A stretch of 64,000 nucleotides of DNA from Chaenocephalus aceratus (Eukaryota > Chordata > Actinopteri > Perciformes > Channichthyidae): positions 32,501 to 96,500 of the forward strand of contig JAMFTG010000565.1 in assembly GCA_023974075.1 (NCBI GenBank), written 5' to 3'. Positions within the stretch are counted from its first letter, which is position 1. Each line of letters starts with the position of its first letter. The position numbers and the translations under genes were made by a program. This document shows positions 44,501 to 58,400 of the stretch, piece after piece. The notes beneath the pieces are model-generated. The model did no database searches and was not told where the DNA came from. It was given only the letters and a program-made list of their open reading frames with translations.

Positions 44501-47500
44501 AATATATGCAGTGGAGGGGAGTGAGCACAATAGTAGTTCGCGTTAGCGTGAGCACTCTGCTAACTGGGGTAAGAAAAAGGAAGTCAGTTAACGGTATATG
44601 CCGTGAGAGGAGAGCGGGGATACTCTCTCCACTAGCACCGTAGTGAGTTAGCCTGAGCGAGAGCACTCTGCTAACTAAAGGATGGAACGGGTAATGAACC
44701 AACTGTGTGCAGTGAGAGGGGAGCGGGGACACTCTCTTCACTAGTGCAGTAACAAGTTAGCTTGAGTGAGAGCACTCGGCTAACTTGGAGACACAATCAT
44801 CTATTAGCTTGAGAATAGATAGCACAATCCGAAATAAATTGCAGCGATCTCACCGACTGATGTGCAGGAGCGTCCGCTCTTTACCGGTCCGGAGCTCCTG
44901 GGAGTCCGAGAGGTGAACACTGCGGTTCCCTCCCTTGGGAGAGCGACAGCTCGTCGCAGCCTTTGGAGGGCGAGCGTTTTAGCCCGCATCTCTGATCGAG
45001 ACGATCAAAAGGCTACATGTAGCGATTAGCTAAAATAATTGATTTCTTCAATAACCTAGCTTGGCTTCTTCTCATAAAGTAGTAACCTGTGCAGCGAGAA
45101 GATGAAAAAGGGCTGAACTCGTTGACAACACCGGGGTAATACGAGGTCACGCGTGACTTAGTTGATATAAATATTCGACCTGCGCATGCGCGAGACCGAA
45201 TATATTCATTGCTAAGCACTGCCTCTGGCGGTCAGTAAGGATGAAATAGAACTCTAACGAGTTTAATTAATAACTTAATTTCGAGTTACAATTACTCTTT
45301 GTAACACTTACTACACCTGATCAATGTTTAGCAATGTGAACTCTTTACCTTCCAACATTCAACATGTTTTGTAGTTTCAACTGGGTAAGGGTTCAATCTA
45401 AAATTGAAGATGATTATAAATTTCAAAAGGATTTGCTTAATCCTTAGGGAGGAAGAGTTCAATTACACAACGCGTAACTTCCTGTTGCCAGTAGTTGGCA
45501 CTTTGTCACTGAGTCAATATTGATGTCTGCTGGCCTGGACTCGTATTATCCATGAGAAATCTGGAGCATATTGGAGAATTTAGGTGACCACTGTAGTGAA
45601 GGACTATTGTCTAGTTCAGAAAGACTTGCCCATAATCAGAAGTAATCATTTTTTTCTTTCTTCAGAAATCCACATAATATCCTAAATAAACATGATCTGT
45701 AGGACTTACCTGATCTGTGAGATGTAAGGCAGACACTGCAGCAAGGTCCTCACTTCACTCTCTTCATCTGAGCAGCCTCTCAGCCTCACTTGTTTCTTCT
45801 CTGGTTGGAGTCTCAGCACTTCCAGCAGGATGGAGGTCTTTCTCTTTGAGAGGTCTATGATCCAGACTGCAGGAGCTGACTGGAGAACAGACTGTAACAA
45901 TGGAAGGACACTCAGACCTGTTTTAGTCTCACAGTCCTTCAGGTGGGAGGCCAGATCCAGCAGGAAACCACTCTGATATTCATCATCACCAGATATGTGA
46001 GGAAGAGGGAATGTAGGATATGTGCACACTGATGATAACAGCTGCAGTGTCTTCTCTCCTGTCTGCTGCTCTCTCTCTGCTGCTGCACAGAACAGAGTCC
46101 CAAAGAACTGGACTCCACGTGAGCGTCCAAACCTGAAACTGGAACGAGAATTGAACAGTTTGTTATCAGATGATGTCAACAGCAGAGAGAGACTCTGATA
46201 GAGAGCGTTTCTGCTAAATGTCTACAAATACCTGCAAGTGAGCAGAACACAGTAAAGCCAATCAACCTCATATTGAAGGAACCTTGCCGTTAAAAGGATT
46301 TGGATTTTGGAAAGCTTTCAGTAAATGAACCTTTCCCAACACGTGGGCATCACTCAGCTCTTCTGCTGACTCACGACACAGACACTAGTCCTGTTCCTCA
46401 AATCACTTCTTGTTTGCTTCCCAGGGATTCTGTTCGCCTGAGGGGATTTTACTTTGTGAATGAGTTTTGTTTGTAGAATGATATTCCCAATATAATAATG
46501 TAAACAGTGGAACAACAACATCTAGTCACTATCACGTAGAAGAGAACATCACATCGTGAAACTGTTCACTTTGCTCCTGAGATAATACAAATGTGAATCA
46601 GAGTTTAGTAACACCTCCTCTGTCTCTGATGACTAGAAGTTATGATTGTTCACGTGTCTGAAGTCTGTATTTAAAGCTCACCATACAGTCTTTAGAGGTT
46701 CATTAGAGTCAGTAAAGTTGAAGCTAGTATCCGTTAAAGAGGTAGATACTTGTTGTGCCTTTATTCGTAGACACAGCGTGCCTCACTATCTCTCATCAAT
46801 TTCCAACTAAGGCTCCAGTGGGGACCTTGTTCCCCGAGTGTGCCTCTCCACCTCTGTTTCTTACTCTCTCACTTGCTACCCTTTGCCCTCAACCTATCCT
46901 AAGGGAGTGCTTGTTCTTCGGTCTGTCTGTCTGTGTCTGTGTATTCTCTTGTTCCGATTAACCCAGCCAACTCTTTGTTCTTGTCTTGTATCTATCTCTA
47001 CGCCGGGATCCGGAGTCGAGGCTGATCCTCTTGCTGTCGTCCTGTGTCTTGGATCCTCTATCCTGAGTTCTGGATTAAGTCGTGGACTTCGGGTCGTGGC
47101 TGAACCTGTCTCTGCGGTCCTGCCTGGGTCTCGTCATGCTGCTTCCCTGATGGCTTCCTCAGGATTGTAGCTGACATCCTCGTGGATTCATCTTCTCATT
47201 ACAGACACTTGCATTTCCTATCATTCGGTCTGTATGCTGTGAAATGTATTATCTCTTGGATTTACACACGGCATCTATTGCAGTCTGTCCGTCCTGGAGA
47301 GGATCCTCCTCTGCTGCTCTCCCTGAGGTTTCTCCCATGTTCCCCTTTAACTGTGGGGTTTCTCTGGAAGTGTTTCCTTGTACGATGTGAGGGTCTAAGG
47401 ACAGAGGGTCTAAGGACAGAGGGTCTGAGGACAGAGGGTCTGAGGACAGAGGGTCTGAGGACAGAGGGTCTAAGGACAGAGGGTCTAAGGACAGAGGGTC

Positions 47501-50500
47501 TGAGGACAGAGGGTCTGAGGACAGAGGGTCTAAGGACAGAGGGTCTAAGGACAGAGGGTCTGAGGACAGAGGGTCTGAGGACAGAGGGTCTAAGGACAGA
47601 GGATCTAAGGACAGAGGGTCTAAGGACAGAGGGTCTGAGGACAGAGGGTCTAAGGACAATCACTCAATCAATCAATAAATCAATAATGTTTATTTATAGC
47701 CTAATATCACAAATGTTACATTTGTCTCAGTGGTCTTCACAGTGTGTACAGAATATCAGTATGACAATACGACACCCTCTGTCATTAGACCCTCTGTCCT
47801 CAGACCCTCTGTCCTTAGACCCTCTGTCCTCAGACCCTCTGTCCTTAGACCCTCTGTCCTTAGACCCTCACATCGTACAAGGAAACACTTCCAGAGAAAA
47901 CCCAGTTTAAAGGGAAACATGGGAGAAACCTCAGGGAGAGCAGCAGAGGAGGGATCCCTCTCTCAGGACGGACAGACGTGCAATAGATGCCGTGTGTAAA
48001 TTGAAGAGATAATACATTTGCAACATAGGTAGTCCAGATGTTTGGAAATGCATGTGTGTATAATAGGAAGATGAATCCACGAGGATATCCATCAGGACCG
48101 ATGATCCAGGACCACAGCCACGACTCAAGATCCAGCGCTCGCGATCCAGGACTCAGGATCATCCATGACTCCGGATCCCGGCGTATATAGACACCAAAAA
48201 GAAAGACATGTGGGGAAGCTGGGTTAATGGAACATGAGAGGACACAGGTACAGACAGAGAGAAGGGAGAAGCAAGATGTCCCCGACACACTAAGCCTATA
48301 TCAGCAAAACTAGGGGCTGAATCTAATCAGCCCTAACTATAAGCTTTATCAAAAAGGAAGGTCTTAAGCGCACTCTTAAAAACGGATAGGGTGTCTGCCG
48401 CCCGAACACAAACTGGAAGCTGATTCCACAAATGTGGAGCTTGATAAGAAAAGGCTCTGGCTCCCATTGTACTTTTAGAGATTCTAGGAACAACCAACAA
48501 CCCTGCATTCTTGGAACGCAATGCCCTAGTAGGACAGTAGGGTATAAGGAGTTCTTTAAGGTAAGATGGCGCCTGCCCATTAAGGGCTTTGTAGGCGAGA
48601 AGAAGAATTTTAAATTCTATCCTGTGTTCTATAGGGAGCCAGTGTAAGGCAGCCAGAACAGGAGTAATGTGGTCCCTTTTCCTAACTCTGGTTAGTACAC
48701 GAGCCGCAGCATTTTGCTTTTTCAAGCAGTATCACGATAGACGATATATATCACGATATTTTTTCATGTCGGTTATTATGGTTATTTTTCAAGTTACTTA
48801 ACAGTACAAGCACCTACAAGGTAACAGAAACTAAAACAAAAAGGAGTAACAGACCAACATAGCATTTCAAGCTGGTTTTATTTCTGAAATGAAACCCTGA
48901 ATGAACAATTCAACATTTTGATATGGCTTCAAGGCACAGTTTCTCAGTATAAAAATGAACTTTCTGAGGTAGCACTAGCAGTGAACATCAATAAACATGA
49001 AAAGGAGGGTAAAACATAACTAAGTAAAACATCAATGAGGAAAAGTCAGTGCCAAACAATTCAAATGTAAACTTTAGACTTGAAGTGCAATAAAAGACTT
49101 TAGCATAACTGAAGGGAAAAGTTTTTTGTTTTTTTTATAGTTTTTCTTTCAAATATTTTTTTTTTCAATATATATATATATTTTTTTATCACGATAGATA
49201 CGATATCTCTGAAAAAGCATATCGTGGAGACCTAATATCGTCACGACGATATATATCGTCATATCGCCCACCCCTACTGTAAAGTGTCTCTACTGTAGGC
49301 TATTTTTATTCTATGTACAGCACTTTGGCTCCACCAAAAATCGTTTATAAATGTGCTATATAAATAAAACTTGATTTGATTCTTTTAATTGCTCTATATT
49401 TAAATTAAAAGAGATGCAACCTCTTCTATCTGTGCAATAACATTTGTCTTTGTTACAACTGATTATTGATAAGCTGCAGAGATGATTTAAAAAGCTGATA
49501 GCAGTTTTATCAGCAAGTTTATTTATGTTTGTGTGTGTCTTTATTTGTGAATGAGGCATGAGCATGATGGTGCTGCTGTCTCAGAGCTTAAGTTCTCTCA
49601 TTAGGATTCACATCAAGTCATTATTCTCTAACTGGTAGAAGACTGTGGTTTAAAATAATGACTGAACTGGGAAATGTTCTTCATCTACATCAGGTTCAGA
49701 AGGGAAGGACTATAGTCTCTTCCTGAAACACTGCCTATAATCAGATGTCATTAGTTTTGTTTTTCTTAAGAAATCCACGAAGAAAAATCAACATCATAAA
49801 ATAAACAGTAATGGTCCCACCAACCTGAGCTGTGAGATGAAAGGCAGACACTGCAGCAAGGTCCTCACTTCACCCTCTTCCTCTGAGCAGCCTGTCAGCT
49901 CCACTTGTTTCTTCTCTGGTTGGAGTCTCAGCACTTCCAGCAGGATAGAGGTCTTTCTCTTTGAGAGGTCTATGAACCAGACTGCAGGAGCTGACTGGAG
50001 AACAGACTGTAACGATGGAAGGACACTCAGGCCTGTTTCAGTCTCATAGTCCTTCAGGTGGGAGGCCAGATCCAGCAGGAAACCACTCTGATAGTCTTCA
50101 TCTTCTTCATCAGATATGTGAGGAAAAGGGAATGTAGGATATGTGCACACTGATGATAACAGCTGCAGTGTCTTCTCTCCTGTCTGCTGCTCTCTCTCTG
50201 CTGCTGCACAGAACAGAGTCCCAAAGAACTGGACTCCACGTGAGAGGTCCAACCAGGAACTGGAACGAGAATTGAACAGTTTGTTATCAGATGATGTCAA
50301 CAGCAGAGAGAGACTCTGATAGAGAGCGTTTCTGCTAAATGTCTACAAATACCTGCAAGTGAGCAGAACACAGTAAAGCCAATCAACCTCATATTGAAGG
50401 AACCTTGCCGTTAAAAGGATTTGGATTTTGGAAAGCTTTCAGTAAATGAACCTTTCCCAACACGTGTCATCACTCAGCTCTTCTGCTGACTCACGACACA

Positions 50501-53500
50501 GACACTAGTCCTGTTCCTCAAATCACTTCTTGTTTGCTTCCCAGGGATTCTGTTCGCCTGAGGGGATTTTACTTTGTGAATGAGTTTTGTTTGTAGAATG
50601 ATATTCCCAATATAATAATGTAAACAGTGGAACAACAACATCTAGTCACTATCACGTAGAAGAGAACATCACATCGTGAAACTGTTCACTTTGCTCCTGA
50701 GATAATACAAATGTGAATCAGAGTTTAGTAACACCTCCTCTGTCTCTGATGACTAGAAGTTATGATTGTTCACGTGTCTGAAGTCTGTATTTAAAGCTCA
50801 CCATACAGTCTTTAGAGGTTTCATTAGAGTCAGTAAAGTTGAAGCTAGTATCCGTTAAAGAGGTAGATACTTGTTGTGCCTTTATTCGTAGACACAGCGT
50901 ACCTCCCTATCTCTCATCAATTTCCAACTAAGGCTCCAGTGGGGACCTTGTTCCCCGAGTGTGCCTCTCCACCTCTGTTTCTTCCTCTCTCACTTGCTAC
51001 CCTTTGCCCTCAACCTATCCTAAGGGAGTGCTTGTTCTTCCATCTGTCTGTCTGTGTCTGTGTATTCTCTTGTTCCGATTAACCCAGCCAACTCTTTGTT
51101 CTTGTCTTGTATCTATCTCTACGCCGGGATCCGGAGTCGAGGCTGATCCTCTTGCTGTCGTCCTGTGTCCTGGATCCTCTATCCTGAGTTCTGGATTAAG
51201 TCGTGGACTTCGGGTCGTGGCTGAACCTGTCTCTGCGGTCCTGCCTGGGTCTCGTCATGCTGCTTCCCTGATGGCTTCCACAGGATTGTAGCTGACATCC
51301 TCGTGGATTCATCTTCTCATTACAGACACATGCATTTCCTAACATTCGGTCTATTTGCTGTAAAATGTATTATCTCTTGGATTTACACACGGCATCTATT
51401 GCACGTCTGTCCGTCCTGGAGAGGGATCCCTCCTCTGCTGCTCTCCCTGAGGTTTCTCCCATGTTCCCTTTAAACTGTGGGTTTCTCTGGAAGTGTTTCC
51501 TTGTACGATGTGAGGGTCTAAGGACAGAGGGTCTGAGGACAGAGGGTCTAAGGACAGAGGGTCTGAGGACAGAGGGTCTAAGGACAGAGGGTCTAAGGAC
51601 AGAGGGTCTAAGAACAGAGGGTCTGAGGACAGAGGGTCTGAGGACAGAGGGTCTGAGGACAGAGAGTCTGAGGACAGAGGGTCTGAGGACAGTGGGTCTA
51701 AGGACAGAGGGTCTGAGGACAGAGGGTCTAAGAACAGAGGGTCTGAGGACAGAGGGTCTAAGGACAGAGGGTCTGAGGACAGAGGGTCTGAGGACAGAGG
51801 GCCGGGGACAGAGGGTCTGAGGACAGAGGGTCTAAGGACAGAGGGTCTGAGGACAAAGGGTCTAAGGATAGAGGGTCTGAGGACAGAAGGTCTAAGGACA
51901 GAGGGTCTGAGGACAGATGGTCTGAGGACAGAGGGTCTGAGGACAGAGGGTCTAAGGACAGAGGGTCTGAGGACAGAGGGTCTGAGGACAGAGGGTCTGA
52001 GGACAGAGGGTCTGAGGACAGAGGGCCGGGGACAGAGGGTCTGAGGACAGAGGGTCTAAGGACAGAGGGTCTGAGGACAGAGGGTCTGAGGACAGAGGGT
52101 CTGAGGACAGAGAGTCTGAGGACAGAGGGTCTGAGGACAGAGGGTCTAAGGACAGAGGGTCTAAGAACAGAGGGTCTGAGGACAGAGGGTCTGAGGACAG
52201 AGGGTCTGAGGACAGAGGGTCTGAGGACAGAGAGTCTGAGGACAGAGGGTCTGAGGACAGTGGGTCTAAGGACAGAGGGTCTGAGGACAGAGGGTCTAAG
52301 AACAGAGGGTCTGAGGACAGAGGGTCTAAGGACAGAGGGTCTGAGGACAGAGGGTCTGAGGACAGAGGGCCGGGGACAGAGGGTCTGAGGACAGAGGGTC
52401 TAAGGACAGAGGGTCTGAGGACAAAGGGTCTAAGGATAGAGGGTCTGAGGACAGAAGGTCTAAGGACAGAGGGTCTGAGGACAGATGGTCTGAGGACAGA
52501 GGGTCTGAGGACAGAGGGTCTAAGGACAGAGGGTCTAAGGACAGAGGGTCTGAGGACAGAGGGTCTGAGGACAGAGGGTCTGAGGACAGAGGGCCGGGGA
52601 CAGAGGGTCTGAGGACAGAGGGTCTAAGGACAGAGGGTCTGAGGACAAAGGGTCTAAGGATAGAGGGTCTGAGGACAGAAGGTCTAAGGACAGAGGGTCT
52701 GAGGACAGATGGTCTGAGGACAGAGGGTCTGAGGACAGAGGGTCTAAGGACAGAGGGTCTAAGGACAGAGGGTCTGAGGACAGAGGATCTGTGCTGTTGT
52801 ATTTGCTGTAAAGTGTCTCTACTGTAGGCTATTTTTATTTTATGTACAGCACTTTGGCTCCACCAAACATCGTTTATAAATGTGCTATATAAATAAAACT
52901 TGATTTGATTCTTTTAATTGCTCTATATTTAAATTAAAAGAGATGCAACCTCTTCTATCTGTGCAATAACATTTCTTTTTGTTACAACTGACAATTATTG
53001 ATAAGCTGCAGAGATGATTTAAAAAGCTGATAGCAGTTTTATCAGCAAGTCTATTTATGTTTGTGTGTGTCTTTATTTGTGAATGAGGCATGAGCGTGAT
53101 GGTGCTGCTGTCTCAGAGCTTAAGTTCTCTCATTAGGATTCACATCATGTCATTATTCTCTAACTGGTAGAAGACTGTGGTTTAAAATAATGACTGAACT
53201 GGGAAATGTTCTTCATCTACATCAGGTTCAGAAGTGAAGGACTATAGTCTCTTCCTGAAACACTGCCTATAATCAGAGGTCATTAGTTTTGTTTTTCTTA
53301 AGAAATCTACAAAGAAAAATCAACATCATAAAATAAACAGTAATGCTCCCACCAACCTGATCTGTGAGATGTAAGGCAGACACTGCAGCAAGGTCCTCAC
53401 TTCACTCTCTTCCTCTGAGCAGCCTGTCAGCTCCACTTGTTTCTTCTCTGGTTGGAGTCTCAGCACTTCCAGCAGGATAGAGGTCTTTCTCTTTGAGAGG

Positions 53501-55368
53501 TCTATGAACCAGACTGCAGGAGCTGACTGGAGAACAGACTGTAACGATGGAAGGACACTCAGGCCTGTTTCAGTCTCATAGTCCTTCAGGTGGGAGGCCA
53601 GATCCAGCAGGAAACCACTCTGATAGTCTTCATCTTCTTCATCAGATATGTGAGGAAAAGGGAATGTAGGATATGTGCACACTGATGATAACAGCTGCAG
53701 TGTCTTCTCTCCTGTCTGCTGCTCTCTCTCTGCTGCTGCACAGAACAGAGTCCCAAAGAACTGGACTCCACGTGAGAGTCGAAACCAGGAACTGGAACGA
53801 GAATTGAACAGTTTGTTATCAGATGATGTCAACAGCAGAGAGAGACTCTGATAGAGAGCGTTTCTGCTAAATGTCTACAAATACCTGCAAGTGAGCAGAA
53901 CACAGTAAAGTCAATCAACCTCATATTGAAGGAACCTTGCCGTTAAAAGGATCTGGATTTTGGAAAGCTTTCAGTAAATGAACCTTTCCCAACACGTGGC
54001 ATCACTCAGCTCTTCTGCTGACTCACGACACAGACACTAGTCCTGTTCCTCAAATCACTTCTTGTTTGCTTCCCAGGGATTCTGTTCGCCTGAGGGGATT
54101 TTACTTTGTGAATGAGTTTTGTTTGTAGAATGATATTCCCAATATAATAATGTAAACAGTGGAACAACAACATCTAGTCACTATCACGTAGAAGAGAACA
54201 TCACATCGTGAAACTGTTCACTTTGCTCCTGAGATAATACAAATGTGAATCAGAGTTTAGTAACACCTCCTCTGTCTCTGATGACTAGAAGTTATGATTG
54301 TTCACGTGTCTGAAGTCTGTATTTAAAGCTCACCATACAGTCTTTAGAGGTTTCATTAGAGTCAGTAAAGTTGAAGCTAGTATCCGTTAAAGAGGTAGAT
54401 ACTTGTTGTGCCTTTATTCGTAGACACAGCGTACCTCCCTATCTCTCATCAATTTCCAACTAAGGCTCCAGTGGGGACCTTGTTCCCCGAGTGTGCCTCT
54501 CCACCTCTGTTTCTTCCTCTCTCACTTGCTACCCTTTGCCCTCAACCTATCCTAAGGGAGTGCTTGTTCTTCCATCTGTCTGTCTGTGTCTGTGTATTCT
54601 CTTGTTCCGATTAACCCAGCCAACTCTTTGTTCTTGTTTTGTATCTATCTCTACGCCGGGATCCGGAGTCGAGGCTGATCCTCTTGCTGTAGTCCTGTGT
54701 CCTGGATCCTCTATTCTGAGTTCTGGACTAAGTCGTGGACTTCGGGTCGTGGCTGAACCTGTCTCTGCGGTCCTGCCTGGGTCTCGTCATGCTGCTTCCC
54801 TGATGGCTTCCTCAGGACTGTAGCTGACATCCTCGTGGATTCATCTTCTCATTACAGACACATGCATTTCCTAACATTCGGTCTATATGCTGTGAAATGT
54901 ATTATCTCTTGGATTTACACACGGCATCTATTGCACGTCTGTCCGTCCTGGAGAGGGATCCCTCCTCTGCTGCTCTCCCTGAGGTTTCTCCATGTTCCCT
55001 TAAACTGTGGGTTTCTCTGGAAGTGTTTCCTTGTACGATGTGAGGGTCTAAGGACAGAGGGTCTAAGGACAGAGGGTCTGAGGACAGAGGGTCTAAGGAC
55101 AGAGGGTCTGAGGACAGAGGGTCTGAGGACAGAGGGTCTAAGGACAGAGGGTCTAAGGACAGAGGGTCTAAGGACAGAGGGTCTGAGGACAGAGGGTCTG
55201 AGGACAGAGGGTCTGAGGACAGAGGGTCTGAGGACAGAGGGTCTGAGGACAGAGGATCTAAGGACAGAGGGTCTGAGGACAGAGGGTCTGAGGACAGAGG
55301 GTCTAAGGACAGAGGATCTAAGGACAGAGGGTCTAAGGACAGAGGGTCTGAGGACAGAGGGTCTAAGG

Positions 55369-55421
<53 letters not shown>

Positions 55422-58400
55422 GTTTATTTATATAGCCTAATATCACAAATGTTACATTTGTCTCAGTGGTCTTCACAGTGTGTACAGAATATCAGTATGA
55501 CAATACGACACCCTCTGTCCTTAGACCCTCTGTCCTTAGACCCTCACATCGTACAAGGAAAAACTTCCAGAGAAAACCCAGTTTAAAGGGAACATGGAGA
55601 AACCTCAGGGAGAGCAACAGAGGAGGATCCCTCTCCCAGGACGGACAGACGTGCAATAGATGCCGTGTGTAAATTGACAAGATAATACATTTGCAACATA
55701 GGTAGTCCAAATGTTTGGAAATGCATGTGTGTATAATAGGAAGATGAATCCACGAGGATATCCATCAGGACCGATGATCCAGGACCACAGCCACGACTCA
55801 AGATGCAGGGCTCGCGATCCAGGACTCAGGATCATCCATGACTCCGGATCCCGGCGTATATAGACACCAAAAAGAAAGCCATGTGGGGAAGCTGGGTTAA
55901 TCGGAACATGAGAGGACACAGGTACAGACAGAGAGAAGGGAGAAGCAAGATGTCCCCGACACACTAAGCCTATATCAGCAAAACTAGGGGCTGAATCTAA
56001 TCAGCCCTAACTATAAGCTTTATCAAAAAGGAAGGTCTTAAGCGCACTCTTAAAAACGGATAGGGTGTCTGCCGCCCGAACACAAACTGGAAGCTGATTC
56101 CACAAATGTGGAGCTTGATAAGAAAAGGCTCTGGCTCCCATTGTACTTTTAGAGATTCTAGGAACAACCAACAACCCTGCATTCTTGGAACGCAATGCCC
56201 TAGTAGGCCAGTAGGGTATAAGGAGTTCTTTAAGGTAAGATGGCGCCTGCCCATTAAGGGCTTTGTAGGCGAGAAGAAGAATTTTAAATTCTATCCTGTG
56301 TTCTATAGGGAGCCAGTGTAAGGCAGCCAGAACAGGAGTAATGTGGTCCCTTTTCCTAACTCTGGTTAGTACACGAGCCGCAGCATTTTGCTTTTTCAAG
56401 CAGTATCACGATAGACGATATATATCACGATATTTTTTCATGTCGGTTATTATGGTTATTTTTCAAGTTACTTAACAGTACAAGCACCTACAAGGTAACA
56501 GAAACTAAAACAAAAAGGAGTAACAGACCAACATAGCATTTCAAGCTGGTTTTATTTCTGAAATGAAACCCTGAATGAACAATTCAACATTTTGATATGG
56601 CTTCAAGGCACAGTTTCTCAGTATAAAAATGAACTTTCTGAGGTAGCACTAGCAGTGAACATCAATAAACATGAAAAGGAGGGTAAAACATAACTAAGTA
56701 AAACATCAATGAGGAGAAGTCAGTGCCAAACAATTCAAATGTAAACTTTAGACTTGAAGTGCAATAAAAGACTTTAGCATAACTGAAGGGAAAAGTTTTT
56801 TGTTTTTTTTATAGTTTTCTTTTCAAATATTTTTTTTTTTCAATATATATATATATTTTTTTATCACGATAGATACGATATCTCTGAAAAAGCATATCGT
56901 GGAGACCTAATATCGTCACGACGATATATATCGTCATATCGCCCACCCCTACTGTAAAGTGTCTCTACTGTAGGCTATTTTTATTCTATGTACAGCACTT
57001 TGGCTCCACCAAAAATCGTTTATAAATGTGCTATATAAATAAAACTTGATTTGATTCTTTTAATTGCTCTATATTTAAATTAAAAGAGATGCAACCTCTT
57101 CTATCTGTGCAATAACATTTCTTTTTGTTACAACTGATTATTGATAAGCTGCAGAGATGATTTAAAAAGCTGATAGCAGTTTAATCAGCAAGTTTATTTA
57201 TGTTTGTGTGTGTCTTTATTTGTGAATGAGGCATGAGCGTGATGGTGCTGCTGTCTCAGAGCTTAAGTTCTCTCATTAGGATTCACATCAAGTCATTATT
57301 CTCTAACTGGTAGAAGACTGTGGTTTAAAATAATGACTGAACTGGGAAATGTTATTCATCTACATCAGGTTCAGAAGTGAAGGACTATAGTCTCTTCCTG
57401 AAACACTGCCTATAATCAGAGGTCATTAGTTTTGTTTTTCTTAAGAAATCCACGAAGAAAAATCAACATCATAAAATAAACAGTAATGGTCCCACCAACC
57501 TGAGCTGTGAGATGAAAGGCAGACACTGCAGCAAGGTCCTCACTTCACCCTCTTCCTCTGAGCAGCCTGTCAGCTCCACTTGTTTCTTCTCTGGTTGGAG
57601 TCTCAGCACTTCCAGCAGGATGGAGGTCTTTCTCTTTGAGAGGTCTATGATCCAGACTGCAGGAGCTGACTGGAGAACAGACTGTAACGATGGAAGGACA
57701 CTCAGGCCTGTTTCAGTCTCACAGTCCTTCAGGTGGGAGGCCAGATCCAGCAGGAAACCACTCTGATATTCTTCACCATCAGATATGTGAGGAAGAGGGA
57801 ATGTAGGATATGTGCACACTGATGATAACAGCTGCAGTGTCTTCTCTCCTGTCTGCTGCTCTCTCTCTGCTGCTGCACAGAACAGAGTCCCAAAGAACTG
57901 GACTCCACGTGAGAGGTCCAACCAGAAACTGGAACGAGAATTGAACAGTTTGTTATCAGATGATGTCAACAGCAGAGAGAGACTCTGATAGAGAGCGTTT
58001 CTGCTAAATGTCTACAAATACCTGCAAGTGAGCAGAACACAGTAAAGCCAATCAACCTCATATTGAAGGAACCTTGCCGTTAAAAGGATCTGGATTTTGG
58101 AAAGCTTTCAGTAAATGAACCTTTCCCAACACGTGTCATCACTCAGCTCTTCTGCTGACTCACGACACAGACACTAGTCCTGTTCCTCAAATCACTTCTT
58201 GTTTGCTTCCCAGGGATTCTGTTCGCCTGAGGGGATTTTACTTTGTGAATGAGTTTTGTTTGTAGAATGATATTCCCAATATAATAATGTAAACAGTGGA
58301 ACAACAACATCTAGTCACTATCACGTAGAAGAGAACATCACATCGAGAAACTGTTCACTTTGCTCCTGAGATAATACAAATGTGAATCAGAGTTTAGTAA

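Noticed and set aside
45013..45219. Small frames sharing MLS.EY..SRACAGRIFISTKSRVTS at both ends of the DIRS-like element
   Set aside because: They come from the inverted terminal repeats read in opposite directions, not from a gene.
51512..52790. Regularly spaced repeats considered as a CRISPR-like array
   Set aside because: The units are contiguous with no unique spacers, and the DNA is a vertebrate nuclear genome.
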